From assembly GCF_008000895.1 (NCBI RefSeq), contig NZ_CP042823.1, positions 744,001-808,000 on the forward strand: a DNA stretch of 64,000 bases, read 5' to 3'. The position numbers and the translations under genes are program-made. This document shows, in pieces, positions 51,449 to 61,647 of the stretch (positions within the stretch are counted from its first letter, which is position 1; every line of letters begins with the position of its first letter). Source of the stretch: Methylobacterium sp. WL1. GTDB lineage: Bacteria > Pseudomonadota > Alphaproteobacteria > Rhizobiales > Beijerinckiaceae. Below the pieces are notes generated by a model. It had not been told where the DNA came from, ran no database searches, and worked only from the letters and a program-made list of their open reading frames with translations.

Positions 51449-52372
51449 TCAGTAGGCCGCCGGATCGGGGCTGGCGATCGGCGTCGTGAACTGCTTCTTC
51501 ATCTCCGCGCTCATCGGCAGGTTGAGGTTGATGTTGCGCGGCGGGATCGGCTGGGTGAACCACTTGTCGTAGAGCGCCTTGCCCTCGGGGCTCGTATAGA
51601 GCTTGGCGGTGGCCTCGTCGGCGACCTTCTTGAACGCCGTGTCGTCCTTGCGCACCATGATCCCGTAGGGCTCGGGCTTGGACAGGGCTTCGGTGGAGAT
51701 CTCGTAGGCCGACGGGTCCTTGGAGGAGGCGGCCAGCGAGGCGAGCAGCACGTCGTCCATCACGAACGCCACGGCGCGGCCGGTCTCGACCATCAGGAAC
51801 GCCTCGGCATGGTCCTTGGCCGGCAGGATCGTCAGGCCGAGCTTCCGCTCGGTGTTGGCCTCGTTGATCTGCTTGATGTTCGTGGTGCCGGAGGTCGACA
51901 CAACGGTCTTGCCCTTCAGGTCCTCGATCGTGTGCAGGTTGGCCGACTTCTTCGAGACGTAGCGGGTCGCGGTCAGGAAGTGCGAGTTGGTGAACCACAC
52001 CTGCTTCTCGCGCTCGGCGTTGTTCGTCGTCGAGCCGCACTCGAGGTCGATCGTTCCGTTCGCCATCAGCGGGATGCGGGTGGCGGAGGTGACCGGGTTG
52101 AGCTTAACCTCGAGGTTCGGGAGGCCCAGATTGGCCTTCACGGCGTCGGCGATCTTGAAGCAGATCTCCATCGCGTAGCCGACCGGCTTCTGGTCGCCGC
52201 CGAGATAGGAGAACGGCACGGAGGCGTCGCGGTAGCCGATGACGATGGCGCCGTTGTCCTTCACCTTCTTGAGGGTACCGGTCAGATCCTCGGCCCGCAG
52301 GCTGAGGGGGGCCAGGGCGAGGCTCAGGCCGAGCGCCGCGGCAAGGCCACGGCGAGCGATATCAGACTGCAT
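51449..52372 (-). CDS. gltI: Glutamate/aspartate ABC transporter substrate-binding protein
   Basis: 307 residues with a signal peptide (cleaved near SLRA-ED) and the amino-acid-binding SBP fold: IVIGYRDASVPFSYLGG, PVTSATRIPLMANGTIDLEC, GSTTNNAEREKQVWFTNSHF, VSTSGTTNIKQINE. These features (TIDLECGSTTNN) identify the GltI/DEBP group specific for glutamate and aspartate. A sigma-54-like promoter lies about 70 nt upstream of the start. A second, orphan GltI-like protein is encoded at 59907-60833. Confidence 0.94.
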   Translation of the reverse strand: MQSDIARRGLAAALGLSLALAPLSLRAEDLTGTLKKVKDNGAIVIGYRDASVPFSYLGGDQKPVGYAMEICFKIADAVKANLGLPNLEVKLNPVTSATRIPLMANGTIDLECGSTTNNAEREKQVWFTNSHFLTATRYVSKKSANLHTIEDLKGKTVVSTSGTTNIKQINEANTERKLGLTILPAKDHAEAFLMVETGRAVAFVMDDVLLASLAASSKDPSAYEISTEALSKPEPYGIMVRKDDTAFKKVADEATAKLYTSPEGKALYDKWFTQPIPPRNINLNLPMSAEMKKQFTTPIASPDPAAY

Positions 52373-52452
52373 CGGTACGGAACTCCTGGATCGTGTCGAA
52401 CGGGATCGGCTGGCGGCTCGGCGCTCGGCCCCGCCCGCTCGGGCGACGCCTC

Positions 52453-52468
52453 TGCAATGATGGTGCCG
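52453..52468 (-). promoter_or_regulatory. Sigma-54-like promoter of the gltIJKL operon
   Basis: On the minus strand CGGCACCATCATTGCA fits TGGCACG-N4-TTGCW with two mismatches and correct spacing (GG at 52466-52467, GC at 52454-52455). Transcription would begin near 52443, about 70 nt before the gltI ATG. Nitrogen-dependent control of an acidic amino acid transporter is plausible. Confidence 0.6.
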
Positions 52469-52702
52469 GAAGCTGGGCTGCAGCGCCGCGCAGGTCTGTG
52501 GCGGACGACGTACGACCGGCCGCCACCGTCGCGCGAGCGTCCCCGGTTGCGTGTCCCGCCGCCGTCATTCGGCCTCCCCCGGCAGGTCGCGGCAGCTTGC
52601 CGGCCCGCGTGCCGCCGGCATCATGCACAATTCTTGAGCGTACGCACCGGGTAGCGCGGCGGGAAGAACAATTAAGGCTGACGAATCCACCGTTCCGGAA
52701 AC

Positions 52703-52740
52703 GCAGACGCCGCCCCGCACGCGTGCGAGGCGGCGTCTGC
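52703..52740 (-). terminator. Terminator-like hairpin after livJ
   Basis: A perfect 12-bp stem GCAGACGCCGCC (52703-52714) / GGCGGCGTCTGC (52729-52740) with an internally palindromic loop (CGCACGCGTGCG). On the minus strand it is followed by GTTTCC, a weak T-run, so termination is likely but not textbook. It begins 17 nt after the livJ stop. Confidence 0.6.
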
Positions 52741-52756
52741 CCGGATTGGATGCAGA

Positions 52757-53878
52757 TTACTTGGTCAGTTCGTTGCCGGTGTAGTCGATCTTGCCATCGG
52801 CGCCCTTCTTCCACTCGTACAGGACGTAGTCCGGCCGGGTGATGTCGCCCTTCTTGTCGTACGCGATCGGGCCGACAACCGTGTCGACCGGCTTGCCCTG
52901 GTGCAACCACTCGGCGAGCTTCTTGCCGTCGGTGGATCCGGTCTCGGCCATCGCCTTGGCGAGCACCTGGACGGAGGCATAGGAATAGAGCGTGTAGCCC
53001 TCGGGATCGATGTTCTTGGCCTTGAACGCGGCCAGGGCGGCCTTGGCGTTCGGGTTCTTGCGGGCATCCGGCGGGAAGGTGGTCAGCGTGCCCTCGGCGG
53101 CCGGACCGGCGATCGCCACCAGCTCGCGGTCGACCATGCCGTCGCCGCCCATCAACGTGGCCTTGAGGCCCTGGTCGCGCATCTGGCGCAGGATCAGACC
53201 GGCCTCGGTGTAGTAGCCGCCGAAATAGACGATGTCGACGTTGGCCGACTTCAGTTTCGAGACGAGGGCCGAGTAGTCCTTCTCACCGGGGTTGATGCCC
53301 TCGAAGATCACCGGCTTCACGCCCTTGGCCTTGAGCACCATCTGGGTCTCGTCGACGAGGCCCTTGCCGTAGGGGGTCTTGTCGTGGACGAAGGCGATCT
53401 TCTTGTCCTTGTAGTTGGCCACCAGATAGGCGCCCGCCACCGCAGCCTGCTGGTCGTCGCGGCCACAGGTGCGGAAGGTGTTCCACATCCCGCGCTCGGT
53501 GAACTTCACGTTGGTCGAGGCCGGGGTGATCTGGATGATTCCGGCGTCGAGGTAGACGTCGGAGGCCGGGATCGACACGCCGGAATTGTAGTCCCCGACC
53601 ACCATCTTGACGCCGTCGCTGGCGAACTTGTTGGCCACCGAGACACCCTGCTTGGGGTCGGAGGCATCGTCGCCGATCAGGACCGTCAGGGTCGTGCCCT
53701 TGATCCCGCCGGCCTTGTTGATGTCGTCGACGGCTTGGCTGGCGCCGTTCTTGAACTGGACGCCGATGGCGGCGCTGTTGCCGGTAATCGGCGCCGCGAT
53801 GCCGAGCTTGACCTCGGCCGCCTGCGCCGCGGCGATCATTGCACCGAGAGCGAGCCCGGCGAGCAGAAACGATCTCAT
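52757..53878 (-). CDS. livJ: Branched-chain amino acid ABC transporter substrate-binding protein
   Basis: 373 residues. Signal peptide MRSFLLAGLALGAMIAAAQA, then the type I periplasmic-binding fold: KLGIAAPITGNSAAIGVQFK, VVGDYNSGVSIPASDVYLDA and FVHDKTPYGKGLVDE. It binds leucine, isoleucine or valine (or a related amino acid). The second ATG (53878) is chosen over 53887 because AGGGGA lies 8 nt before it. It is downstream of the DUF6867 gene and the livHMGF genes on the same strand. Confidence 0.93.
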   Translation of the reverse strand: MRSFLLAGLALGAMIAAAQAAEVKLGIAAPITGNSAAIGVQFKNGASQAVDDINKAGGIKGTTLTVLIGDDASDPKQGVSVANKFASDGVKMVVGDYNSGVSIPASDVYLDAGIIQITPASTNVKFTERGMWNTFRTCGRDDQQAAVAGAYLVANYKDKKIAFVHDKTPYGKGLVDETQMVLKAKGVKPVIFEGINPGEKDYSALVSKLKSANVDIVYFGGYYTEAGLILRQMRDQGLKATLMGGDGMVDRELVAIAGPAAEGTLTTFPPDARKNPNAKAALAAFKAKNIDPEGYTLYSYASVQVLAKAMAETGSTDGKKLAEWLHQGKPVDTVVGPIAYDKKGDITRPDYVLYEWKKGADGKIDYTGNELTK

Positions 53879-53927
53879 CGCTAACATCCCCTAGATTACA
53901 GGTCCGCCTGTGCGGATCCGGCCGAAC

Positions 53928-54305
53928 TCACCGTCCCCCGTCCGCCACGGAATCCCGTGTACGCCACGTCAGCGGTGAGGTTCTTTCGTAGAGCCAGCGG
54001 TACTGGCTCGTCATCTGGCGCGTCCGCGTGAACCGGAAGCCGGCCGCACCGATGATCATGACGACGGTCGCGTCGATCGCGTAGTAATGGAGCGAGACGA
54101 GCGTCCCCGAGAACAATGCGAAGTGGATGAAGCGCACGGCCGCCGCCACGAGGAGCAGCGCGAGCGCGCATTGCCAGAATGGCCGCCAGCCCCGGGCGAC
54201 CGCGCGGGCGGCCATCCAGCCGGCCCAGCCGCCCATCACCACGGTGACGAGCAGGAACAGCCAAGCCGATTCCTCCTCGTACAGGATCCCCTGCAGCATG
54301 CTCAT
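53928..54305 (-). CDS. DUF6867-like small membrane protein of the liv operon
   Basis: 125 residues with three hydrophobic segments (SAWLFLLVTVVMGGWAGWMA, WQCALALLLVAAAVRF, AIDATVVMIIGAAGF) and an acidic EEES near the start. It matches the small family often placed between livF and livJ in Hyphomicrobiales. Its ATG overlaps the livF stop by 4 nt, so it is translated with the transporter; a role in assembly or regulation of the transporter is only suggested by context. Confidence 0.8.
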   Translation of the reverse strand: MSMLQGILYEEESAWLFLLVTVVMGGWAGWMAARAVARGWRPFWQCALALLLVAAAVRFIHFALFSGTLVSLHYYAIDATVVMIIGAAGFRFTRTRQMTSQYRWLYERTSPLTWRTRDSVADGGR

Positions 54306-55099
54306 GCCCCGACCGGGCCGGTATGGCCCCCTTCCAGATAGGCGGCCTTGACGTTCGGATCGTCGAGCAGCGCCCTGCCGGTTCCGCTCAACGTGACGCG
54401 ACCGTTGACCAGCACGTAGCCGCGATGGGCGAGCTTCAGGGCGTGGTAGGCGTTCTGCTCGACCAGAAAGATCGTCATGCCGTCCGTGCGGTTCAGCTCC
54501 CGGATCGCGTCGAAGATGCCCTTGACCACCAGCGGCGCCAGGCCGAGCGACGGCTCGTCCAGGAGCAGCAGGCGCGGACGGCTCATCAGCGCCCGGGCGA
54601 TGGCCAGCATCTGCTGCTCGCCCCCCGACATCGTGCCGGCGCGCTGGTTCAGGCGCTCCTTCACCCGCGGGAACAGGGTGCAGACCTTCTCGAGATCCTC
54701 CTGGAAGTAGCGCTCGCCGTGGAGCGAGGCGCCCATCTGGAGGTTCTCGAACACGCTCATCCGCGGGAAGACCCGGCGGCCCTCCGGCGATTGTGCGACG
54801 CCGAGCCGGGCGATCTCGTGGGTCGGCAGCCGGGTGATGTCGCGCCCGTCGTACGTGATCGTCCCGGTGCGCGCCTGGGGGCTGCCGAAGATCGTCATCA
54901 TCAGGGTCGACTTGCCGGCGCCGTTGGCGCCGATCAGCGTGACGATCTCGCCGTCGGCGACGTCGATATCGACGCCCCGTAGGGCTGCGACGCTGCCGTA
55001 ATAGGTCGAGACGTCGCGCACCGCGAGGAGCGGGGGCTTGCCCCCCGCCTGGATCGCCCGGGTTTCCTCGACCAGGACGTTGATACCGGCCACGCTCAT
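54302..55099 (-). CDS. livF: Branched-chain amino acid ABC transporter ATP-binding protein LivF
   Basis: 265 residues. Walker A GANGAGKST, signature MSGGEQQML, Walker B LLLLDEPSLGLAP; the LivF-type SPEGRRVFPRMSVFENLQMG is present. It overlaps livG by 4 nt and the DUF6867 gene by 4 nt. Confidence 0.95.
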   Translation of the reverse strand: MSVAGINVLVEETRAIQAGGKPPLLAVRDVSTYYGSVAALRGVDIDVADGEIVTLIGANGAGKSTLMMTIFGSPQARTGTITYDGRDITRLPTHEIARLGVAQSPEGRRVFPRMSVFENLQMGASLHGERYFQEDLEKVCTLFPRVKERLNQRAGTMSGGEQQMLAIARALMSRPRLLLLDEPSLGLAPLVVKGIFDAIRELNRTDGMTIFLVEQNAYHALKLAHRGYVLVNGRVTLSGTGRALLDDPNVKAAYLEGGHTGPVGA

Positions 55100-56024
55100 A
55101 CCGAAGCCTCCGAGCGGTTCACGTCCGGACGCGTCGGGTCCCCGTGCGGCACCGTGATGCCGACCTCGGCCTCCACGGCTTCCACCTCGTCGTCCTCGAC
55201 GCCCAGATAGGCGGCGATCACCTTCGGATCCGCCCGCACCTCGGCCGGGGTGCCGTCGGCGATCTTCTGGCCGTAATCCAGCACGACCACGTGATCCGAG
55301 ATCTCCATCACCACCGACATGTCGTGCTCGATCAGCAGCACGGAGGTGTCGTGCGCGTCCCGGATGTGGCGCAGCAGCGCGTTGAGCTCGGCGGACTCAC
55401 GCGGGTTGAGGCCCGCGGCCGGCTCGTCGAGGCAGAGCAGCACCGGATCGGTGCACATCGCCCGGGCGATCTCCAGCCGGCGCTGGGCGCCGTACGGGAG
55501 GGCGCCGGCCGGATCGTCGGCCCGCGCCATCAGGTCGATCCGGTCGAGCCAGGCCTTGGCCCGCTCGATCGCCTCGGCCTGCGCGTCCCGGTAGCCCTTG
55601 AGGCCGAGCAGACCGAACAGGGTGTAGCCGGAGGCGCGCATCAGCGGCTTGTGCTGGGCGACCAGCAGGTTCTCCAGCACCGTCATGCCCTGGAACAGGC
55701 GGATGTTCTGGAAGGTCCGGGCCACCCGGGCGGTGCGGTTGACCGCGTGGTTCGGCAGCCGCTCCAGTAGGTGCGTGGTGCCGTCGTCATGGGCGAGCCG
55801 GAGCATGCCCTCGGTCGGCTTGTAGAAGCCGGTGATGCAGTTGAACACCGTGGTTTTGCCGGCCCCGTTCGGGCCGATCAGGGCGGTGATGTCGCCGCGC
55901 CTGGCCTCGAAGGACAGGCCGGAGACGGCGGTGAGCCCGCCGAACCGCATGGTCAGGTGCTCGACGGCGAGCACCGGCGGGGCGGAGACCTGCGCCTGCG
56001 CCCGGGGATCCGGATGAAGCGCCA

Positions 56025-56025
<1 letters not shown>
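55096..56025 (-). CDS. livG: Branched-chain amino acid ABC transporter ATP-binding protein LivG
   Basis: 309 residues. Walker A GPNGAGKTT, signature region LPYGAQRRLEIARAM, Walker B LLCLDEPAAGLNP; the family's NCITGFYKPTEG and RVARTFQNIRLFQGMTVLEN are present. A C-terminal acidic extension (about 30 residues, DDEVEAVEAEVG) is longer than usual. Start and stop overlap livM and livF. Confidence 0.95.
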
Positions 56026-57433
<1,408 letters not shown>

Positions 57434-57434
<1 letters not shown>

Positions 57435-58351
57435 CAGACCTTCTCGACCTCCGGCCGGCCCAGGATGCCAGACGGCATGAAGATCAGCACGATCGCCAGG
57501 ATCGAGAACGCGGCGACGTCCTTGTACTCGATGGAGAAGTAGGCCGACCAGAAGGTCTCGATCAGCCCGATGATCAGGCCGCCGAGCACGGCGCCGGGGA
57601 GCGAGCCGATCCCGCCGAGCACCGCCGCGGTGAACGCCTTCACGCCGGGCACGAACCCGTCCGAGAACGACACGACGCCGTAGTACATCAGGTAGAGGAC
57701 CCCGGCGACGGCCGCGAGCGCGGCGCCGAGCACGAAGGTCAGCGAGATCGTCCGGTCGACGTCGATGCCCAGCAGGGCGGCCATCTTGCGGTCCTGCTCG
57801 CAGGCGCGCTGCGCCCGGCCGAACGGGGTCCGCTGCACGAGATACCAGAAGCCGGTGAGCAGCACGGCCGTGACCGCCATGATCAGGATCTGCTTGTAGG
57901 CCAGGAACACCGCGTAGCCGTCGCGCTCGAACAGCGTGATGCCGCCCGAGAGCATCGGCGGCGTCGGCTTGTTGCGTGCGCCCTGCACCACCTGGACGAA
58001 GTTCGACAGGAAGATCGAGACGCCGATCGCCGAGATCAGGGGCGCCAGCCGGAACGAGCCGCGCAAGGGCCGGTACGCGATCCGCTCGATCGCCCAGCCC
58101 CACAGGGCGGTGAGCACCATGGCGACCACGAGGACGATCAGGAATGCCAGGGCGATCGAACTAATGCCCAGCCAGGTCGTCAAGAGAAGGAAGGTGATCA
58201 GCGCAATGAAGCAAGAGACCATAAACACATCGCCATGGGCGAAGTTTACCATTCCAATAATTCCGAACACCATCGTGTAACCGATCGCGATCAGACCGTA
58301 GATCGAACCGAGCGTAAGCCCGTTTATCAGCTGTTGTACGAAGACGTCCAT
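57434..58351 (-). CDS. livH: Branched-chain amino acid ABC transporter permease LivH
   Basis: 305 residues. The family opening QLINGLTLGSIYGLIAIGYT then MVFGIIGMVNFAHGD, and the EAA-like region RAQRACEQDRKMAALLGIDV are present. The ATG at 58351 is preferred over the longer open frame. It is the first gene of livHMGF-DUF6867-livJ and is divergent from the DAACS gene, with 244 bp between starts. Confidence 0.95.
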
Positions 58352-58522
58352 GTATTCTCGCGGGCGCAGGTTTTTGGTCCAGCCTGCAGAAACGGCAGGC
58401 AAGCCGGGAGAGCAAGTCTCGTACCGCAGCTGCGACCGGTCGGCCACAGGTTTCAACCCCGGGCGAACGTCCCGGGAAAACAGTCGGCCAAGTCAGTAAC
58501 ACCCCGCGAATGGGCTTGCATC

Positions 58523-58538
58523 TGGCGTAGTTCGTGCT
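58523..58538 (+). promoter_or_regulatory. Possible sigma-54-like promoter of the DAACS symporter gene
   Basis: TGGCGTAGTTCGTGCT has TGGC and TGCT with correct GG-N10-GC spacing (58524-58525, 58536-58537) but mismatches between. It is 58 nt before the ATG at 58596. DctA genes of rhizobia use sigma-54, which makes it worth noting; the match alone is weak. Confidence 0.35.
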
Positions 58539-58595
58539 TCACGTTAACGAAAATCAATGCTGGTCCATCCCGGGCGGCGACGAGGAGCAGTACCG

Positions 58596-59876
58596 ATGTC
58601 GGGTTCACGGCTCACGACGTTGATTTTCATCGGCATGCTGCTCGGGATAGCGGTGGGCTACGCCTGCAGCATCACCTGGCCGGATCCGCAGACGGCCAAG
58701 GAAATCGCCGGCTATATCGCACTGGTCTCGGACATCTTCCTCCGCCTGATCAAGATGATCATTGCGCCGCTGGTGTTCTCGACACTTGTCGTCGGCATCG
58801 CCCATCTCGGGGATACCGCCGCGGTCGGCCGGGTCGGTGGAAAAGCGTTGCTCTGGTTCGTCGGGGCCTCGTTCTGCTCGCTGATGCTGGGCTTGATCCT
58901 GGTCAACCTGATGCAGCCGGGCCACAACCTGAACCTGCCCCTGCCCGATGTCGGCGCCGGCACCGGGCTCAAGGCGGCTTCGCTGTCGCTCAAGGAATTC
59001 GTCACCCACCTGGTGCCCAAGAGCGCCGTGGAGGCGATGGCCAACAACGAGATCCTGCAGATCGTGGTGTTCTCGATCTTCTTCGGCGTGGCGCTCGCGG
59101 CGCTCGGCGAGAAGGGGCACTTCCTGGCCCAGGGCATCGAGGGCCTGGCCGACGTCATGCTCAAGGTGACCGGCTACGTGATGCTGTTCGCCCCCGTGGC
59201 GGTGTTCGCGGCCATTGCGGCCACGATTACCACGCAAGGGATCGGCGTCCTCGTGACCTACGGCAAGTTCCTGGTCGAGTTCTACGCCGGCCTCGCGGTG
59301 CTCTGGGCGCTGCTGATGGGCGTCGGCTTCCTGATGCTCGGCGGCAGCGGCATCATGCGGCTGTTCAACCTGATCAAGGAGCCGTTCGTGCTCGCCTTCT
59401 CGACCGCGTCGAGCGAGGCGGCCTACCCGAAGATGCTGACCAACCTCGAGCAGTTCGGCGTGCCCAATCGCATCACCTCGTTCGTGCTGCCGATGGGTTA
59501 CTCGTTCAACCTGGACGGCTCGATGATGTACTGCACCTTCGCGGTGATGTTCATCGCCCAGGCCTACAACATTCCTCTCACCTGGGGCCAGCAGCTCACG
59601 ATGCTGTTCCTGCTGATGGTAACCTCGAAGGGCATGGCCGGCGTGCCGCGCGCCTCGCTGGTGGTGATCTCGGCGACGCTGGCGCAGTTCAACATCCCCG
59701 AAGCCGGCCTGCTGCTGATCATCGGCATCGATCAGTTCCTGGATATGGGCCGCTCGGCCACCAACGTGCTGGGCAACAGCATCGCCACCGTCGCGGTGGC
59801 CAAGTGGGAGGGCCAGCTCACCAGCACCGATCAGCGCCTCGACCATGTCGGCACGGTCCCATCGCCGGCTGAATAG
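58596..59876 (+). CDS. Dicarboxylate/amino acid:cation symporter (DAACS family)
   Basis: 426 residues with about eight membrane segments and two hairpins. Family motifs: FSTASSEAAYPKMLTNLEQF (the hairpin Ser-rich region), VLPMGYSFNLDGSMMY with the N-L-D-G substrate/sodium site, and VTSKGMAGVPRASLVV. It may carry C4-dicarboxylates, glutamate or aspartate; the sequence does not decide. GAGGAG at 58582-58587 precedes the ATG. It is followed 30 nt later by a GltI-like binding protein. Confidence 0.92.
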   Translation: MSGSRLTTLIFIGMLLGIAVGYACSITWPDPQTAKEIAGYIALVSDIFLRLIKMIIAPLVFSTLVVGIAHLGDTAAVGRVGGKALLWFVGASFCSLMLGLILVNLMQPGHNLNLPLPDVGAGTGLKAASLSLKEFVTHLVPKSAVEAMANNEILQIVVFSIFFGVALAALGEKGHFLAQGIEGLADVMLKVTGYVMLFAPVAVFAAIAATITTQGIGVLVTYGKFLVEFYAGLAVLWALLMGVGFLMLGGSGIMRLFNLIKEPFVLAFSTASSEAAYPKMLTNLEQFGVPNRITSFVLPMGYSFNLDGSMMYCTFAVMFIAQAYNIPLTWGQQLTMLFLLMVTSKGMAGVPRASLVVISATLAQFNIPEAGLLLIIGIDQFLDMGRSATNVLGNSIATVAVAKWEGQLTSTDQRLDHVGTVPSPAE

Positions 59877-59906
59877 GACGGCTCGGGGTCACGCGGAGGA
59901 CACGGG

Positions 59907-60833
59907 ATGTCGGCGATGCGGTTCGGCTTGGTCATGGCAGGCGTGCTCGCCTTGACGCTGGTGGGCGCCCCGCGCCCCGCCGATGCCGTCGAGGTGCTCA
60001 CCGGCACCCTGAGGCGGGTGGCCGAGCGCGGCGAGATCGTGCTCGGCTATCGTGAGAGCTCGGTGCCGTTCTCTTTCGTGGAGGGCAAGCACCGGGACGG
60101 CAGCCCAAGGGCGATCGGCTACGCCATCGACCTGTGCGGCGAGATTGCCGACGACATCCAGGCGGCGATCGGACGAACCGTGACGGTCCGGTACGAGCCG
60201 GTCACCGCGGATACGCGCATCCCAGCCCTGACCTCGGGCAAGATCGACCTCGAATGCGGCTCGACCACCGCCAACGCCGAGCGGCGCCGGAGCGTCGCCT
60301 TCTCCCCGGTCGACTACATCAGCGCGACGCAGCTATTGGTGAAGAAGGGCTCCGGCGTGGCCTCCTACCGGGACCTCGGCGGCAAGACCGTGGTGGTCAC
60401 GGCCGGCACCACCAACGAGAAGGCGGTGCGCGACCTCCTGGCCAAGCTCAGGATCCAGGCGCAGATCGTGACGGCCCCCGACCATGCGGCGTCCTACGCC
60501 ATGGTGAAGGCCGGTCAGGCGGACGCCTTCGCCACCGACGACGTGCTGCTCTACGGCCTGATCGCCACCGACAGCCAGGACGGGGCCCACTACACCGTCC
60601 TGCCCGACAAGCTCTCCTACGAGCCGTACGGCATCATGTTCCGCAAGGACGATCCCGAGTTGGCTGGGATCGTGGCCCAGACCTTCACGAGGCTCGCCGA
60701 ATCGCGCGCGCTGCGCTGGATCTACGAGCGCTGGTTCCTGAAGCGCCTGCCCAACGGCGAGCGCCTCGACATCCCGATGTCGAACGACCTGCGGACGAGT
60801 TTTCAGCTGATGGGCCTGGACGCGCAGGAGTGA
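59907..60833 (+). CDS. GltI-like amino acid binding protein next to a secondary transporter
   Basis: 308 residues with a signal peptide (cleaved near ADA-VEV) and the GltI-type fold: IVLGYRESSVPFSFVEG, YEPVTADTRIPALTSGKID, LECGSTTANAERRRSV, VVTAGTTNEKAVRDLLAK. The acidic amino acid binding motif (CGSTT, N-A-E-R-R) is retained. No ABC permease or ATPase is nearby; its partner on the same strand is the DAACS symporter. It may feed the GltJK permease in trans or act with the symporter (inference). GGAGG at 59895-59899 is its ribosome site. Confidence 0.9.
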   Translation: MSAMRFGLVMAGVLALTLVGAPRPADAVEVLTGTLRRVAERGEIVLGYRESSVPFSFVEGKHRDGSPRAIGYAIDLCGEIADDIQAAIGRTVTVRYEPVTADTRIPALTSGKIDLECGSTTANAERRRSVAFSPVDYISATQLLVKKGSGVASYRDLGGKTVVVTAGTTNEKAVRDLLAKLRIQAQIVTAPDHAASYAMVKAGQADAFATDDVLLYGLIATDSQDGAHYTVLPDKLSYEPYGIMFRKDDPELAGIVAQTFTRLAESRALRWIYERWFLKRLPNGERLDIPMSNDLRTSFQLMGLDAQE

Positions 60834-60936
60834 CGTCTCGGGACCTGCTGCGCCTCGCTTTCGCCCAACCAGCGGATGAGGAAGGGGCCGCGTTTCTCGT
60901 GGTCCCCCCTCTCTGCAGCGAGCGTGCCGCCGCCCC

Positions 60937-61647
60937 ATGCCGATCGCCGCGCCTTTCCCCAAGCCCGTCCCCAAACCGGTGCCGAAGCCGGCCCTGAAGA
61001 CCGTCGCCCTGCTCCTGGCCGCCGGCCTCGCCTGCGCCGCCACGCCCGCGTCCGCCCATCCCCATGTCTGGGTCACCGCGAAGGCGCAGCTCGTCTATCA
61101 GGACGGCAAGCTCGTGGGCGTGCGCGATACCTGGAGCTTCGATCCCGAATACACCGCCTTCGTCACGCAGGGGCTCGACACCGACAAGGACGGCACGCTC
61201 TCGCCCGACGAATTGGCTGGGCTCGCGGCCGAGAACACCAAGAACCTCGCCGAGTTCGGCTACTTCACGAAACTGAAGGTCGGCGGCAAGGACCAGGCCT
61301 TCGCCGAACCGAAGGAGTCGGCGATGCGCCTTGAGGGCAAGGCGCTGGAGCTGAGCTTTCTGCTGCCGCTCAAGGCGCCGGTCCAGCAGGGCAGGGGCGT
61401 CGCGGCCCTGGAAGTCTACGACCCAACGTATTTCGTCGCCTTCTCCTTCGCGGAGGGCTCGGACGCGGCCACCCTCGCGGGTGCGCCGCAGGGCTGCGCC
61501 GCCACGGTCACTCGTCCGAAGACGGAGCAGCCCAAGACCGCCGAAGCCGGTTCGCCCGGCATGACCGAGGCCTTCTTCGAGGCGCTCACCGCCGCCTCGT
61601 CCTACGGAGTCCAGTTCGCCAGCCGGATCCTGGTCGCATGTCCGTAG
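60937..61647 (+). CDS. DUF1007 exported protein with EF-hand-like loop
   Basis: 236 residues. A Pro-Lys-Pro repeat N-terminus (KPVPKPVPKPALK) precedes the signal helix (cleaved near ASA-HPH), and the mature protein starts HPHVWVTAKAQLVY, the DUF1007 hallmark with metal-binding His. An EF-hand-like loop DTDKDGTLSPDEL follows at about 80-95. DUF1007 proteins occur next to NicO transporters and are thought to bind metal in the periplasm; the next gene, overlapping by 10 nt, is such a transporter. Confidence 0.88.
   Translation: MPIAAPFPKPVPKPVPKPALKTVALLLAAGLACAATPASAHPHVWVTAKAQLVYQDGKLVGVRDTWSFDPEYTAFVTQGLDTDKDGTLSPDELAGLAAENTKNLAEFGYFTKLKVGGKDQAFAEPKESAMRLEGKALELSFLLPLKAPVQQGRGVAALEVYDPTYFVAFSFAEGSDAATLAGAPQGCAATVTRPKTEQPKTAEAGSPGMTEAFFEALTAASSYGVQFASRILVACP

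Larger units (their letters stand above)
52373..52756. other. Intergenic region: gltI promoter and livJ terminator
   Basis: No gene is supported in these 384 bp. The part near gltI contains the sigma-54-like site (52453-52468) and the part near livJ a long terminator-like hairpin (52703-52740). Confidence 0.5.
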
